From positions 1,178,001 to 1,242,000 of the forward strand of contig NZ_AP019011.1 of assembly GCF_016110345.1 (NCBI RefSeq): a DNA stretch of 64,000 bases, read 5' to 3'. This DNA comes from Fluviibacter phosphoraccumulans (lineage in GTDB: Bacteria; Pseudomonadota; Gammaproteobacteria; Burkholderiales; Rhodocyclaceae). This document shows positions 45,801 through 53,932 of this stretch, one piece after another; the stretch's first letter is position 1, and each line of letters starts with the position of its first letter. The notes beneath the pieces are model-generated. The model was not told where the DNA came from, did no database searches, and saw only the letters and a list, made by a program, of their open reading frames with translations. Both the position numbers and the translations under genes were made by a program.

Positions 45801-45924
45801 CTCAGAAGTCACCCGGCCGTTGGCGGTGGTGGTGATTTCCGGGCTGCTCTCTTCAACAGCACTTACCCTGCTTGTGTTGCCAGTGCTGTATCCTTATTTC
45901 GAAGAGAAGTCTGTCGAAGCATAA
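42829..45924 (+). CDS. czcA: Heavy-metal-type RND efflux pump (CzcA/CusA family)
   Basis: 1031 residues, 12 transmembrane helices with two large periplasmic loops. Heavy-metal-efflux hallmarks: DAFPDVTNVQVQI, GLPGLTDMRS, GLGEVYQY, and VDGSVVVVEN in helix 4. The proton-relay motif of Zn/Co/Cd pumps (DFG-x3-D-x6-E, CzcA Asp402/Asp408/Glu415) reads Ala406-Ile-Gly, Asp412, Glu419, so the first Asp is missing as in CusA/SilA. Exported ion therefore uncertain (monovalent Cu/Ag or divalent). Transcribed with czcC, czcB and the PII-like gene. Confidence 0.93.
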   Translation: MIQPIVRAALAQRIVIVVLAVALFVVGLFSINRLSVDAFPDVTNVQVQIAAEVPGRSPVEVERFVTVPIEIAMTGLPGLTDMRSLNRNGIAIITLVFTDNTDIYFARQMVLERLIEVMGRMPPGVTPVLGPVSTGLGEVYQYTIEHPADGKRALSVEELTERRIVQDWIVRPMLRSVPGVAEINTMGGYAREYQVLANPERLHHYNLTVQDVYNAMARNNANTGGGQMPVYQERYLIRGVGLIRDVDDIGSIVLKEVNGTPVFVRNVATVRMGTEVRQGAIIKDGVTESVAGIIQMQRGENARRVVGAIKDKVADINKRHLLPEGLQIVPFYDRTDLVDAALSNVAKVLLEGVLLVIIVLYVYLGDARSSIIVTATLLLTPLLTFMVMNHYGLSANLMSLGGLAIAIGIMVDGSVVVVENTFARLGQRMDEGVSRLRIVLDAATEVGKPVLFGVGIIILVFMPLLSLEGMEGKMFAPLAITIAIALALSLILSFTLSPVLCSYILKGGADHDTPFVAKIKAPYLKALSWSIANPQRVIFYAAATLLASFLVFPFLGKSFIPIMKEGAITPVIVRAANISLDESIKMEFEAMKRIASIPGVKSAVSRLGRGESPADPGQPNESDPIVSLKDKSQRKLSQIQIEDQVRAALKALPGVETGISQPIAARVDEMVSGVRSQVAVKIFGDDIQELRKLGSQIGRVLSGMEGANDLRIEQVTGQNYLTFTIDRDAIARYGLNVEEVNNVIEIANGGREATQIYEGERRFPLVLRYPKVYRENPEAFENIVLKGPGGALVPLKDIAKVELLDGPTQISREAGKRRLVVGVNVQDRDLGGFVSEAQKKIAQQVNIPQGYTLDWGGQFENMQRAMSRLMIIIPITIAAIFFLLFILFNSLRMATLIILVLPFASIGGIFGLLLSGEYLSVPAAVGFINLWGIAVLNGVVLVSFIRQLRDEGYSTQRAVYEGCEHRFRPVMMTASVALLALIPMLFSSGPGSEVTRPLAVVVISGLLSSTALTLLVLPVLYPYFEEKSVEA

Positions 45925-45938
45925 TCAGGTTGAGCCTT

Positions 45939-46292
45939 ATGAAAGAAATTAAAGCCATTATTCGCCCCAATAAATTGCCTCAGCTGCGTAAATCATTGCT
46001 GAGCCTGCCTGGTTTTCCGGGCATGACGATTTCTCAGGCAGAAGGCTGCTCAGCCCCATCGCGTCATGGACCCCCGGTATCTATCAAGGACGAACTGACC
46101 GATTTCACCAAGAAGACACGCATTGAAATTGTGTGCCCGGATGAAATCGCCGACAGCATTGTGGACTGCATCACCGATATCGCTCAAACCGGTCAGCTGG
46201 GCGACGGCATTATCTGGGTGACCGACATTGCCAAAGCGGTTTTTGTGCACAAAACAACGCCAGGCAGCCCACTCGAACCGCGTCGTCCCTGA
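45939..46292 (+). CDS. Divergent PII-like signalling protein of the metal-efflux operon
   Basis: 117 residues with the PII fold pattern: MKEIKAIIRPNKLPQLRKSL start, TRIEIVCPDE (60-69) and the C-terminal TGQLGDGIIWV. Differences from GlnB/GlnK are marked: the T-loop region (36-58) has no uridylylation tyrosine (the protein has no Tyr at all), and positions equivalent to the ATP-binding Lys90, Arg101 and Arg103 are Ile91, Phe102 and His104. A PII group of this kind (PII-NG) has been described beside RND metal-efflux genes. Start ATG at 45939, 14 bp after czcA; a TTG 9 bases upstream is rejected. Confidence 0.85.
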   Translation: MKEIKAIIRPNKLPQLRKSLLSLPGFPGMTISQAEGCSAPSRHGPPVSIKDELTDFTKKTRIEIVCPDEIADSIVDCITDIAQTGQLGDGIIWVTDIAKAVFVHKTTPGSPLEPRRP

Positions 46293-46303
46293 GTCGCTCT
46301 CCA

Positions 46304-47206
46304 ATGAAACAAGCTGCCAGCATCTGGCTCGCGGCGACGCGCCCGGCTTTTTTATCGGTGACCCTGGTTGGCGTGCTCCTTGGTCTGAGCGCCGCGATGG
46401 CAGCGCAAGCCTATCGATCGACATGGCTGGCGGCGCTGACCATTCTATTTGCACTGATTGCGCATGCCGGCGCTAATGTGATCAATGACTATTATGATGC
46501 CCGCAACGGTAGCGATGCCGCCAATGTTGATCGGATCTACCCGTTTACCGGCGGTAGCAGGTTCATTCAAGACGGTGTATTGACCAGCCGCCAAACAGCG
46601 CGCTTTGGTTATCTGCTGCTGGGCATTGTCATACCGTCCGGGCTCTATCTGGTCTGGGAAAGCGGTCCTGGTTTGATCTGCATCGGACTGATCGGTTTAT
46701 TTGCCGGTTGGGCTTATTCCTCAAAGCCCTTTTCCCTACAAAGCCGGGGCGTTGGCGAACTGACCATTATTCTGGCCTGGCTGATGGTGGTGCTCGGTAG
46801 CGACTACGTACAGCAAAAAAGTGTCTCAGAGAGCGCCGTGCTGACTGGCCTAGCCTATGCGTTATTGGTGGCCAATGTGCTTTTCGTCAACCAGATCCCC
46901 GACCGGATAGCGGATCGGGCTGCAGGGAAAAAGACTGTCATCGTGCGCTGGGGCACGCAGGTCGCGCGCTGGGGCAGTCTGGCGCTTTATAGCGGTGCGA
47001 TCATGATTGTTGCAATCGGGATCTTCAACGACCAACTACCCGGCACCACGGCCCTCGCTTTCCTGGCCGCTATTCCCGCCCTATTCGGGCTGAGTAAACT
47101 CTTTAAAAAGCCGACAGATCGGGCGCAACTGATGATCGTCATTCCGACGACCATCATCAGCTGTCTGCTGTTTGGCTTGCTGCTAGCGCTGGGGATGCTG
47201 CTTTAA
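46304..47206 (+). CDS. UbiA-family prenyltransferase (MenA-like)
   Basis: 300 residues, eight or nine membrane helices. First aspartate-rich motif NDYYDARNGSD (61-71), followed by FTGGSRFIQDG; second motif in NQIPDRIADRAAGKKT. The NDYYD form and the RYPFTGGS-like stretch resemble MenA (1,4-dihydroxy-2-naphthoate prenyltransferase) more than UbiA. No other menaquinone genes are in the window, so the aromatic acceptor is unknown. It begins 11 bp after the PII-like gene and may be the last gene of that transcript. Confidence 0.85.
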   Translation: MKQAASIWLAATRPAFLSVTLVGVLLGLSAAMAAQAYRSTWLAALTILFALIAHAGANVINDYYDARNGSDAANVDRIYPFTGGSRFIQDGVLTSRQTARFGYLLLGIVIPSGLYLVWESGPGLICIGLIGLFAGWAYSSKPFSLQSRGVGELTIILAWLMVVLGSDYVQQKSVSESAVLTGLAYALLVANVLFVNQIPDRIADRAAGKKTVIVRWGTQVARWGSLALYSGAIMIVAIGIFNDQLPGTTALAFLAAIPALFGLSKLFKKPTDRAQLMIVIPTTIISCLLFGLLLALGMLL

Positions 47207-47218
47207 AGGTGTTTTTAC

Positions 47219-48079
47219 TTACAGCGCATTCAAAGGAATCTTGAGGTAAGACACCCCGTTCTGCTCGGGCGGCGGCAGATGACCTGCCCGAATGTTGACC
47301 TGAACCGCAGGCAGTATCAGCACTGGCATGGCCAGGCCTTGATCTCGGGTGGTGCGCATGTCGACATAGGTAGCCTCATCAACGCCATCATGAACATGAA
47401 TGTTCTTTTCACGCTCGGCCGCAACCGTCGTTTCAAAACAGACATCACGCCCAGCCGGCGGATAGTCGTGACACATGAATAGGCGCGTGTCCGGGGGCAG
47501 ACTCAGCAGCTTTTTGATGGACTGATACAGAATCGACGCATCACCCCCCGGGAAATCACAGCGGGCGGTTCCAACATCGGGCATCGCGATCGTATCACCG
47601 ACGAACACCGCATTGCCGATGCGGTATCCCACGCAGGCAGGGGTGTGCCCGGGCAGATACATCACCTCCCCTGCGAGCTGACCAATTTGAAACGTCTCGC
47701 CCTCGGCAAACAAATGGTCGAATTGAGAACCATCGGTGGCAAAGCTGCTTTCCAGGTTGAAAATGCCTTTGAAGACTTCCTGCACAATGCGGATGTTTGC
47801 GCCAATCGCCGTGCGTCCGCCGAGCTTTTCTTTGAGATAAGGCGCTGCCGTCAAGTGATCGGCATGCGCATGCGTCTCAAGAATCCACGCAACCTGCAAT
47901 TGGTTTGCATGAACAAATGCAATCACTTCATCAGCCGCAGCCGTTGAAGTCCGTCCTGACTTGGGGTCGTAATCCAGCACCGAATCTATGATGGCGCAGG
48001 GGCTGCCTGGTTTCTCATAGACCACATAGGTGACCGTCCAAGTATCATGGTCGAAGAAGCCTTTAACGATCGGATTCAT
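47219..48079 (-). CDS. blh: Persulfide dioxygenase-like MBL hydrolase (Blh/ETHE1 type)
   Basis: 286 residues from ATG at 48077-48079 (frame open 33 codons more, through the intergenic region). Metal motif THAHADH (His70, His72, Asp74, His75), MYLPGHTPACVGY, and the ETHE1/Blh signature GDTIAMPDVGTARCDFPGGDA by its parts. In that group a mononuclear Fe oxidises glutathione persulfide to sulfite. The divergent neighbour is a TauE/SafE exporter, the same pairing as in bigR-blh operons for H2S detoxification; no bigR-like regulator is present here. Confidence 0.85.
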   Translation of the reverse strand: MNPIVKGFFDHDTWTVTYVVYEKPGSPCAIIDSVLDYDPKSGRTSTAAADEVIAFVHANQLQVAWILETHAHADHLTAAPYLKEKLGGRTAIGANIRIVQEVFKGIFNLESSFATDGSQFDHLFAEGETFQIGQLAGEVMYLPGHTPACVGYRIGNAVFVGDTIAMPDVGTARCDFPGGDASILYQSIKKLLSLPPDTRLFMCHDYPPAGRDVCFETTVAAEREKNIHVHDGVDEATYVDMRTTRDQGLAMPVLILPAVQVNIRAGHLPPPEQNGVSYLKIPLNAL

Positions 48080-48177
48080 TTCACTCGATAATTTGATAAG
48101 ATATGAATAGTGTATATGATTGAACCTCAATTGGATATCCCTGTGATTTGTTTCATTTTTTCGCCAGCACCGGCGCA

Positions 48178-49014
48178 ATGATCGAAGCGCCGCTACTCTT
48201 AGCCCTGGCGCTCGGGCTTGCTGTGGGTGCTGTTCTGGCGCTCACCGGCGCGGGTGGTGCCATCATCGCGGTGCCCCTGCTGGTATTTGGCCTTGGTTTG
48301 ACCGTGGCTGAGGCTGCGCCCGTCGCCTTGCTGGCGGTTGCGCTTGCCGCATCGATCGGCGCGTTGATGGGTTTTCGTGCAGGTGTTCTGCGCTACAAGG
48401 CCGCCGCTGTGATGTCGGCATTCGGGCTGGCGCTCTCGCCACTTGGTTTATGGGCATCCAGCCGGATGCCGAACGAGCCACTCGCGCTTATTTTTTCATT
48501 GGTGCTGATGTACGTGGCGTTCAACATGTATCGCCAGGCACAACGAGAACTGGCCGGCCTATCCTCTGACGACAGCTGCGGCCCACCCTGTCTGCTCGAT
48601 CAGACGCGTGGCAAACTGACCTGGACCCTCCCCTGTTTTCGCGCCATGGTTTTGTCGGGCATGGGCGCAGGATTTCTCTCGGGTTTGCTGGGTGTCGGTG
48701 GTGGATTTGTGATCGTGCCCGCCCTTAAAAAAGTCACCAACCTGCCTGTGCGATCCATTATCGCCACATCACTTGGTGTCATTACCGTGGTCTCTCTGGG
48801 GGGGGTGGTGGGTGCATCAATTTCAGGGGCCATGCAGTGGGCCATTGCACTGCCGTTTGCGTCGGGTGCTTTGATTGGCATGGTGCTGGGGCGGTCGCTG
48901 GGTGAAAAAGTGCGCGGACCACGACTGCAACAGGCTTTTGCGCTGTTCTCCTTGATCGTTGCCCTCAGCATGCTGATCAAGGCGACCTACCCGATCTTCA
49001 GTGCGCTAGGCTAG
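48178..49014 (+). CDS. TauE/SafE-family anion exporter
   Basis: 278 residues from ATG at 48178 (a TTG at 48148 would add ten). Two homologous halves each with a GxGG motif (ALTGAGGAIIAVPLLVF and GLLGVGGGFVIVPAL) and about eight helices. TauE/SafE proteins export sulfite, sulfoacetate or related anions. Beside a persulfide dioxygenase-like gene, sulfite export is the natural guess. The loop SSDDSCGPPCLLDQ contains two cysteines. The 3' end overlaps cysB by 9 bp on the opposite strand. Confidence 0.85.
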   Translation: MIEAPLLLALALGLAVGAVLALTGAGGAIIAVPLLVFGLGLTVAEAAPVALLAVALAASIGALMGFRAGVLRYKAAAVMSAFGLALSPLGLWASSRMPNEPLALIFSLVLMYVAFNMYRQAQRELAGLSSDDSCGPPCLLDQTRGKLTWTLPCFRAMVLSGMGAGFLSGLLGVGGGFVIVPALKKVTNLPVRSIIATSLGVITVVSLGGVVGASISGAMQWAIALPFASGALIGMVLGRSLGEKVRGPRLQQAFALFSLIVALSMLIKATYPIFSALG

Positions 49015-49932
49015 CTGCGTTGCCTGCTGTCGTACAATTGCCTCGGTATGCTCAGCGGCACAAAGCTCAATAAACTTGTAGGCGTAGCCACGCAAGTAGT
49101 GCCCCCGACGAACACCGATCAGCGTGGTATTCAAGCGAAAAAGGTGTTCTGACTCAGACAGTGAGAGATTGGTATCCCGCTCTGCGTAGTACGCCATCGA
49201 CGCAACGATACCAATACCCAGGCCCAACTCAACATAGGCCTTAATCACGTCCGCATCAAGCGCAGACATCACGATGTCGGGCGCCAAACCTTCATCGGCA
49301 AAAGCTTTATCCAGTTGGCCGCGACCGGTGTAGCCTTCGTGATAAGTAATGATCGGGTACGCGGCAATATCTTTGAGTGTTAAGCCCTTGAGCGACGCCA
49401 AAGGATGCCCCTTGGGCACGATCAGCGCATGTCGCCATTGATAGTAAGGAAATGTGGCAATCTCCGGGGCAGTATCCAGTGCTTCTGTGGCGATACCGAT
49501 GTCTGCCTGGCCTGTCTGCAGCATCGAGACAATCTCCGCCGGACTGCCTTGATGCAATACCAGATGGACCTTCGGGAAAGCATCCTTAAAGACTTTAACG
49601 ACTTTCGGCAATACATAACGCGCTTGCGTATGGGTCGTGGCAATGACGAGCTGCCCTTGATCTTTCTGGGTAAACTGGTCGGCCAGTTGTTTGATGTTCT
49701 GTGCATCAAGCAACAAGCGCTCCACAATACCAATCAGTTCCTTACCTGGCTCCGTTAGGCCAATCAGCCGCTTGCCTTTGCGCACAAAGAGCTCAACACC
49801 CAGCTCATCTTCCAGATCCTTGATGTGTTTGCTCACACCCGGTTGGGATGTAAACAGCGCTTCGGCAACCTCGGTCAGATTGAAATTCTGACGCACGGTT
49901 TCGCGAACAATCCGAAGCTGCTGAAAGTTCAT
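49006..49932 (-). CDS. cysB: CysB-type LysR regulator
   Basis: 308 residues. N-terminal winged helix (MNFQQLRIVRETVRQNFNLTEVA, SQPGVSKHIKDLEDELG) of the CysB/Cbl subgroup, then the effector domain with TTHTQARYVLP and GLGIGIVASMAY. CysB activates sulfate-uptake and cysteine genes when O-acetylserine derivatives accumulate. ATG at 49930-49932 overlaps the cysA stop by 4 bp, so the regulator is at the end of the transport operon it probably controls. CysB and Cbl cannot be firmly separated by eye. Confidence 0.92.
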   Translation of the reverse strand: MNFQQLRIVRETVRQNFNLTEVAEALFTSQPGVSKHIKDLEDELGVELFVRKGKRLIGLTEPGKELIGIVERLLLDAQNIKQLADQFTQKDQGQLVIATTHTQARYVLPKVVKVFKDAFPKVHLVLHQGSPAEIVSMLQTGQADIGIATEALDTAPEIATFPYYQWRHALIVPKGHPLASLKGLTLKDIAAYPIITYHEGYTGRGQLDKAFADEGLAPDIVMSALDADVIKAYVELGLGIGIVASMAYYAERDTNLSLSESEHLFRLNTTLIGVRRGHYLRGYAYKFIELCAAEHTEAIVRQQATQLA

Positions 49933-51014
49933 GCCGCCGCTTCCTTATGTTCAAAAACACTCAGCTTCTTGGGTACCAGATATACCCGGTCACCTTCCTT
50001 CACGTTCAACCCAGCGATCTCAAGGCGCGTGAGCTCCACCTCATAATTCTGATTGGTTTTGTCGTCGTTAATGTCGAGGCCGATCAGTTCAACGCGAGAC
50101 GTAGCCCCAAAGGTCAGTACACGCTCAACGACGGCGTAGACACCGCGTGCCGCCGGATCTTTAGAGATGGTCAGCTCATGCGGCCGGGCAAAAGCCACCA
50201 CTGATGAACCGTCGGCAATGGCCGAACCCCCATGTTCCAGTTGATGGGGCCCTACATGAACGACGTCACCGTCAACACGCCCATGGAATAGATTCACAGA
50301 ACCCAAAAAGCTGTACACAAAGGGTGACGCCGGCTCGTCGTATACCTGATCCGGCGTGCCCACTTGCTCTACCCGTCCCTGATTCATCAGGACCACTTCA
50401 TCCGCTACTTCCAGGGCTTCTTCCTGGTCGTGCGTCACAAAAATTGAGGTGACATGAATTTCGTCGTGCAAACGGCGTAACCAGCGGCGGAGTTCTTTTC
50501 GCACCTTAGCATCCAGTGCGCCAAAGGGCTCGTCGAGCAGCAATACTTTCGGCTCTACGGCCAGCGCACGCGCCAGGGCAATCCGCTGACGCTGACCGCC
50601 GGACAATTGTGAGGGGAAGCGATCAGCCAACCAATCCAACTGCACCAGATCCAGCAAGTCGTGTACTTTTTTCTTGATCACAGCGTCACTAGGCCGCTCG
50701 CTGCGCGGTTTAACCCGTAAACCAAAGGCGACGTTCTCAAACACAGTCATATGTTTAAACAAAGCATAGTGCTGAAACACAAAGCCAACTTGGCGTTCAC
50801 GCACATGGCGATCCGATGCATCTTCACCGTCTAGAATCACCTGACCTGAATTAGCCGACTCCAATCCGGCAATAATCCGCAGCAAGGTTGTCTTTCCGCA
50901 ACCCGATGGCCCGAGAAGTGCAACGAGCTTGCCCGTGGGGAATTCCAGGCTGACGTTATCCAGTGCTTTAAAGTCACCAAATGTTTTATAGATGTTATTA
51001 ACTTGGATGCTCAC
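49929..51014 (-). CDS. cysA: Sulfate ABC transporter ATPase CysA
   Basis: 361 residues from GTG at 51012-51014 (Shine-Dalgarno AAGGAAG); the frame is open 15 codons further. Walker A GPSGCGKTT, Q-loop FVFQHYALFKHM, signature LSGGQRQRIALARAL, Walker B VLLLDEPFGALD, switch VTHDQEEAL, then the C-terminal TOBE regulatory domain. Two bases after the cysW stop. Confidence 0.96.
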   Translation of the reverse strand: MSIQVNNIYKTFGDFKALDNVSLEFPTGKLVALLGPSGCGKTTLLRIIAGLESANSGQVILDGEDASDRHVRERQVGFVFQHYALFKHMTVFENVAFGLRVKPRSERPSDAVIKKKVHDLLDLVQLDWLADRFPSQLSGGQRQRIALARALAVEPKVLLLDEPFGALDAKVRKELRRWLRRLHDEIHVTSIFVTHDQEEALEVADEVVLMNQGRVEQVGTPDQVYDEPASPFVYSFLGSVNLFHGRVDGDVVHVGPHQLEHGGSAIADGSSVVAFARPHELTISKDPAARGVYAVVERVLTFGATSRVELIGLDINDDKTNQNYEVELTRLEIAGLNVKEGDRVYLVPKKLSVFEHKEAAA

Positions 51015-51016
51015 GA

Positions 51017-51913
51017 TTAATCTTCCTTGAGTTCTAAATTGACCTTGTTGGCTTTCCACTCGACAAAGGTCTTAATTAGCAAAGTCAGCAGCGCCAGAAT
51101 GGCCAGTAGCGACGCAACCGCAAATGCAGCGGCAAAGTTGTATTCGTTGTATAGGATTTCTACGTGCAGCGGCATGCTGTTGGTTTCACCACGAATATGG
51201 CCCGACACCACAGAAACTGCGCCAAACTCGCCCATAGCGCGCGCATTACAAAGCACCACGCCGTAGATCACCCCCCATAAAATGTTCGGCATGGTGACGA
51301 AACGGAACACCTGCCAGCCCCTCGCCCCGAGGACGATGGCTGCCTCTTCTTCTTCCTTGCCTTGCGCCTCCATCAACGGAATGAGTTCACGGGCAACAAA
51401 GGGAAATGTCACAAAAATCGTGGCCAGCAAAATACCGGGCACGGCAAAAATGATCTTGACGTTGTTGTCCACAAACCAGGAGCCAAACCAACCCTGCGCG
51501 CCAAAGACCAGCACAAAGATCAAACCGGCAATGACGGGTGATACCGAGAATGGCAGATCGATCATCGTGATAAGAAAGCGCTTTCCCGGAAACTGGAACT
51601 TGGTAATCGCCCAAGCGGCTGCGACGCCAAAGACCAGATTCATCGGCACCGACACGATGGCCACAATAAGCGTCAGCTTGATCGCAGATAACGCATCCGG
51701 GTCAACTAACGCGGCAAGATAGGCATCGAACCCCTTGCGAAAGGCTTCCACAAAGACCGAGGCCAGTGGCAACAAGAGAAACAGCGCAAAATACAACAAC
51801 CCGGTACCAATAATGAGTCGACGCACCCAGGGCGACTCTTGTGTAGCGCCACTGATCTTCTGTTGCCCTCTGACTGATTTAGCCGTCAGTGCCGTTGCAA
51901 TACCGCCAGCCAT
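51017..51913 (-). CDS. cysW: Sulfate ABC transporter permease CysW
   Basis: 298 residues, six membrane helices, with a cytoplasmic N-terminus of about 30 residues. The permease EAA loop is seen in GKEEEEAAIVLGARGWQVF; NARAMGEFGAVSVVSGHIRG and the C-terminal PLHVEILYNEYNF are typical of CysW. The start ATG shares one base with the cysT stop (TAATG). Confidence 0.95.
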   Translation of the reverse strand: MAGGIATALTAKSVRGQQKISGATQESPWVRRLIIGTGLLYFALFLLLPLASVFVEAFRKGFDAYLAALVDPDALSAIKLTLIVAIVSVPMNLVFGVAAAWAITKFQFPGKRFLITMIDLPFSVSPVIAGLIFVLVFGAQGWFGSWFVDNNVKIIFAVPGILLATIFVTFPFVARELIPLMEAQGKEEEEAAIVLGARGWQVFRFVTMPNILWGVIYGVVLCNARAMGEFGAVSVVSGHIRGETNSMPLHVEILYNEYNFAAAFAVASLLAILALLTLLIKTFVEWKANKVNLELKED

Positions 51914-52752
51914 TAGACTTCCCTCCCTGTGCGCTTAGCCGTCCAGGCCTGCAATGAATTGACGACCAGCAACAAAATGAACGACAGGAACAACATGACG
52001 ACGGCAATCGAGGTTGCACCTGAGTAGTCGTACTGCTCCAATTTGGTAATAATCATCAGCGGCGCAATTTCAGAGACCATCGGCAGATTGCCGGCGATAA
52101 AGATCACCGACCCATACTCGCCAACGGCCCGCGCAAAGGCCAGGGCAAAACCGGTCAGCAAGGCGGGCAGAATAATCGGTAGAACGACTTTGAACACGGT
52201 CTGCGCCCGATTCGCCCCCAGGCTTGCCGCGGCTTCTTCAATTTCCTTGTCCAGATCTTCCAGCACGGGCTGCACGGTGCGCACGACAAATGGCAAGCCG
52301 ATAAAAATCAGTGCAATCATGATGCCCGTTGGGGTGAATGCAATCTTTAAGCCGAGGGGCTCCAGGTATTGTCCCAGCCACCCGTTCTTGGCGTAGATGG
52401 CCGTCAATGCGATACCCGCCACGGCGGTTGGCAGTGCAAACGGCAAATCAACCAGCGTGTCGACAATGCGCTTACCCGGAAAGCTGTAGCGCACCAGCGC
52501 CCAGGCAAGCACAAGCCCAAAGACCGCATTCACGGTTGCTGCAATAAGCGACGCACCAAAGCTTAACTTCAACGAAGCCACAACGCGTGGCTCACTGATC
52601 GTTTGCCAGAACTGCAGCAAGGTCAGATCCGTTGTTTTCCAGATCACCGCGGATAGCGGGATGAGGACGATGAGCCCCAGATACGCCAGCGTAAACCCCA
52701 GGGTGATACCAAACCCCGGGATCACGCTTTGCTTGAACAAGCGTTTGCTCAT
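51913..52752 (-). CDS. cysT: Sulfate ABC transporter permease CysT (CysU)
   Basis: 279 residues, six helices. GFGITLGFTLAYLGLIVLIPL start, EAA loop DKEIEEAAASLGANRAQTVF, ARAVGEYGSVIFIAGNLP. It heterodimerises with CysW. Its ATG overlaps the stop of the first sbp gene by 4 bp. Confidence 0.95.
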   Translation of the reverse strand: MSKRLFKQSVIPGFGITLGFTLAYLGLIVLIPLSAVIWKTTDLTLLQFWQTISEPRVVASLKLSFGASLIAATVNAVFGLVLAWALVRYSFPGKRIVDTLVDLPFALPTAVAGIALTAIYAKNGWLGQYLEPLGLKIAFTPTGIMIALIFIGLPFVVRTVQPVLEDLDKEIEEAAASLGANRAQTVFKVVLPIILPALLTGFALAFARAVGEYGSVIFIAGNLPMVSEIAPLMIITKLEQYDYSGATSIAVVMLFLSFILLLVVNSLQAWTAKRTGREV

Positions 52753-53759
52753 CGTTTCACCATGATCTGGTCATAAATACCGCCGTCGGCGAACTGCTCT
52801 TTCATGACTTTGTCCCAGCCACCCAGCAGTTTTTCCACGCTGAAGGTATTGACTGCCGGAAACACTTTGGCGTACTTCTTCAACACCGCTGCATTACGTG
52901 GGCGTAGATAATGCTTGGCGACAATTTCCTGGCCTTCCGGAGACCACAGGTATTCCAGGTAAGCGGTAGACACTTTGCGCGTGCCGCGTTTGTCGACAAC
53001 CTTATCAACCACGGTAACAGGCGCCGGAGCGTCAATCGATAGGCTCGGATAAACAATATCGAACTGGTCGCCACCGATTTCTTTATCGAGCAGCATGGCT
53101 TCATTTTCAAAGGTGACCAGCACATCGCCCATGCCGCGTTGGGTAAAGGTCGTGGTTGCGCCACGGCCACCGCCATCCAGCACTGGCACATTGGTAAACA
53201 GGGCCTTCACAAACTCTTTGGCTTTCTCATCTGACTTGTAGTTCTTGATGGCATAACCCCAGGCGGCCAGATAGCTATAGCGGCCGTTACCCGTTACCTT
53301 TGGGTTAGGAATAATCACTTGCGTGCCTGGCTTGATCAGGTCCGGCCAATCCTTGATGCCCTTCGGATTACCTTTGCGGACAACAAAAACGGTCGTGGTG
53401 GTATAGGGTGCCGCATCATTCGGCAGGCGCTTCTGCCAATCTGCATTCACCAAGCCACTCTTTACCAGCATCTGGATATCCGGCACCTGGTTCATAGTCA
53501 CAACGTCAGCTTCCAGGCCGGCAATGACTGCGCCTACCTGCTTGCTGGACCCACCATGCGACTGATTGATCGTGACGGGCGGATTCCCCTTGGCCTGCCA
53601 GCTGGCTGTGAATGCCGGATTGATGTCTTTGTAAAGCTCGCGCGCCACATCATAGGACACATTCAGAATCGAGTTCTGGGCAAACGTGCTCGGTGCCACT
53701 GCCAGCAAGAGCCCTGCCAGGCCAGAACCAAATACCGTACGGATTTTTAACGTTTTCAT
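52749..53759 (-). CDS. Divergent sulfate-family substrate-binding protein (paralogue 1)
   Basis: 336 residues with a signal peptide (GLAGLLLAVAPSTFA, cleavage near residue 27-28). Clearly Sbp/CysP family (NVSYDVARELYKDINPAF, INQSHGGSSKQ, YTTTTVFVVRKGNPKGI). The ligand-shell segments differ from canonical Sbp: VTLALAYDVD is here VTMNQVPDIQ, SGGARWNFLAAWG is TGNGRYSYLAAWG, and DSGARGSLTTF is DGGGRGATTTF. It heads the cysTWA-cysB operon by overlap, so it is the operon's own binding protein, perhaps for another oxyanion. Confidence 0.9.
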   Translation of the reverse strand: MKTLKIRTVFGSGLAGLLLAVAPSTFAQNSILNVSYDVARELYKDINPAFTASWQAKGNPPVTINQSHGGSSKQVGAVIAGLEADVVTMNQVPDIQMLVKSGLVNADWQKRLPNDAAPYTTTTVFVVRKGNPKGIKDWPDLIKPGTQVIIPNPKVTGNGRYSYLAAWGYAIKNYKSDEKAKEFVKALFTNVPVLDGGGRGATTTFTQRGMGDVLVTFENEAMLLDKEIGGDQFDIVYPSLSIDAPAPVTVVDKVVDKRGTRKVSTAYLEYLWSPEGQEIVAKHYLRPRNAAVLKKYAKVFPAVNTFSVEKLLGGWDKVMKEQFADGGIYDQIMVKR

Positions 53760-53828
53760 GGGAAGACACCTCCTAAGTTGGGAGTGGCAGTCTAGTCCAG
53801 GCTTTATGTTATTAAAAGACAGAATTAG

Positions 53829-53857
53829 TCTTTGCTTATAACCAATCTGATATAAGC
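53829..53857 (-). promoter_or_regulatory. Candidate CysB operator upstream of sbp paralogue 1
   Basis: Perfect inverted repeat GCTTATA (53834-53840), ten bases, TATAAGC (53851-53857), about 75-98 bp before the ATG. The left arm belongs to TCTTTGCTTATA (53829-53840), a 12-mer found identically upstream of the second sbp gene at 55018-55029. Spaced AT-rich dyads are the usual LysR-family operator form. Binding by CysB is inferred. Confidence 0.4.
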
Positions 53858-53879
53858 CAGCCGGGACCGCGATTCAGCC

Positions 53880-53907
53880 CCCTCGGCCGTTCAACCCGGG
53901 CCGAGGG
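53880..53907 (-). terminator. GC-rich stem-loop after sbp paralogue 2
   Basis: CCCTCGGCC (53880-53888) pairs with GGCCGAGGG (53899-53907). It follows the second sbp gene by 25 bp on the minus strand, without a T-run, so termination may be partial and allow read-through into the next operon. Confidence 0.45.
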
Positions 53908-53932
53908 CGTAATTTAAACGGACGACTTCGTC

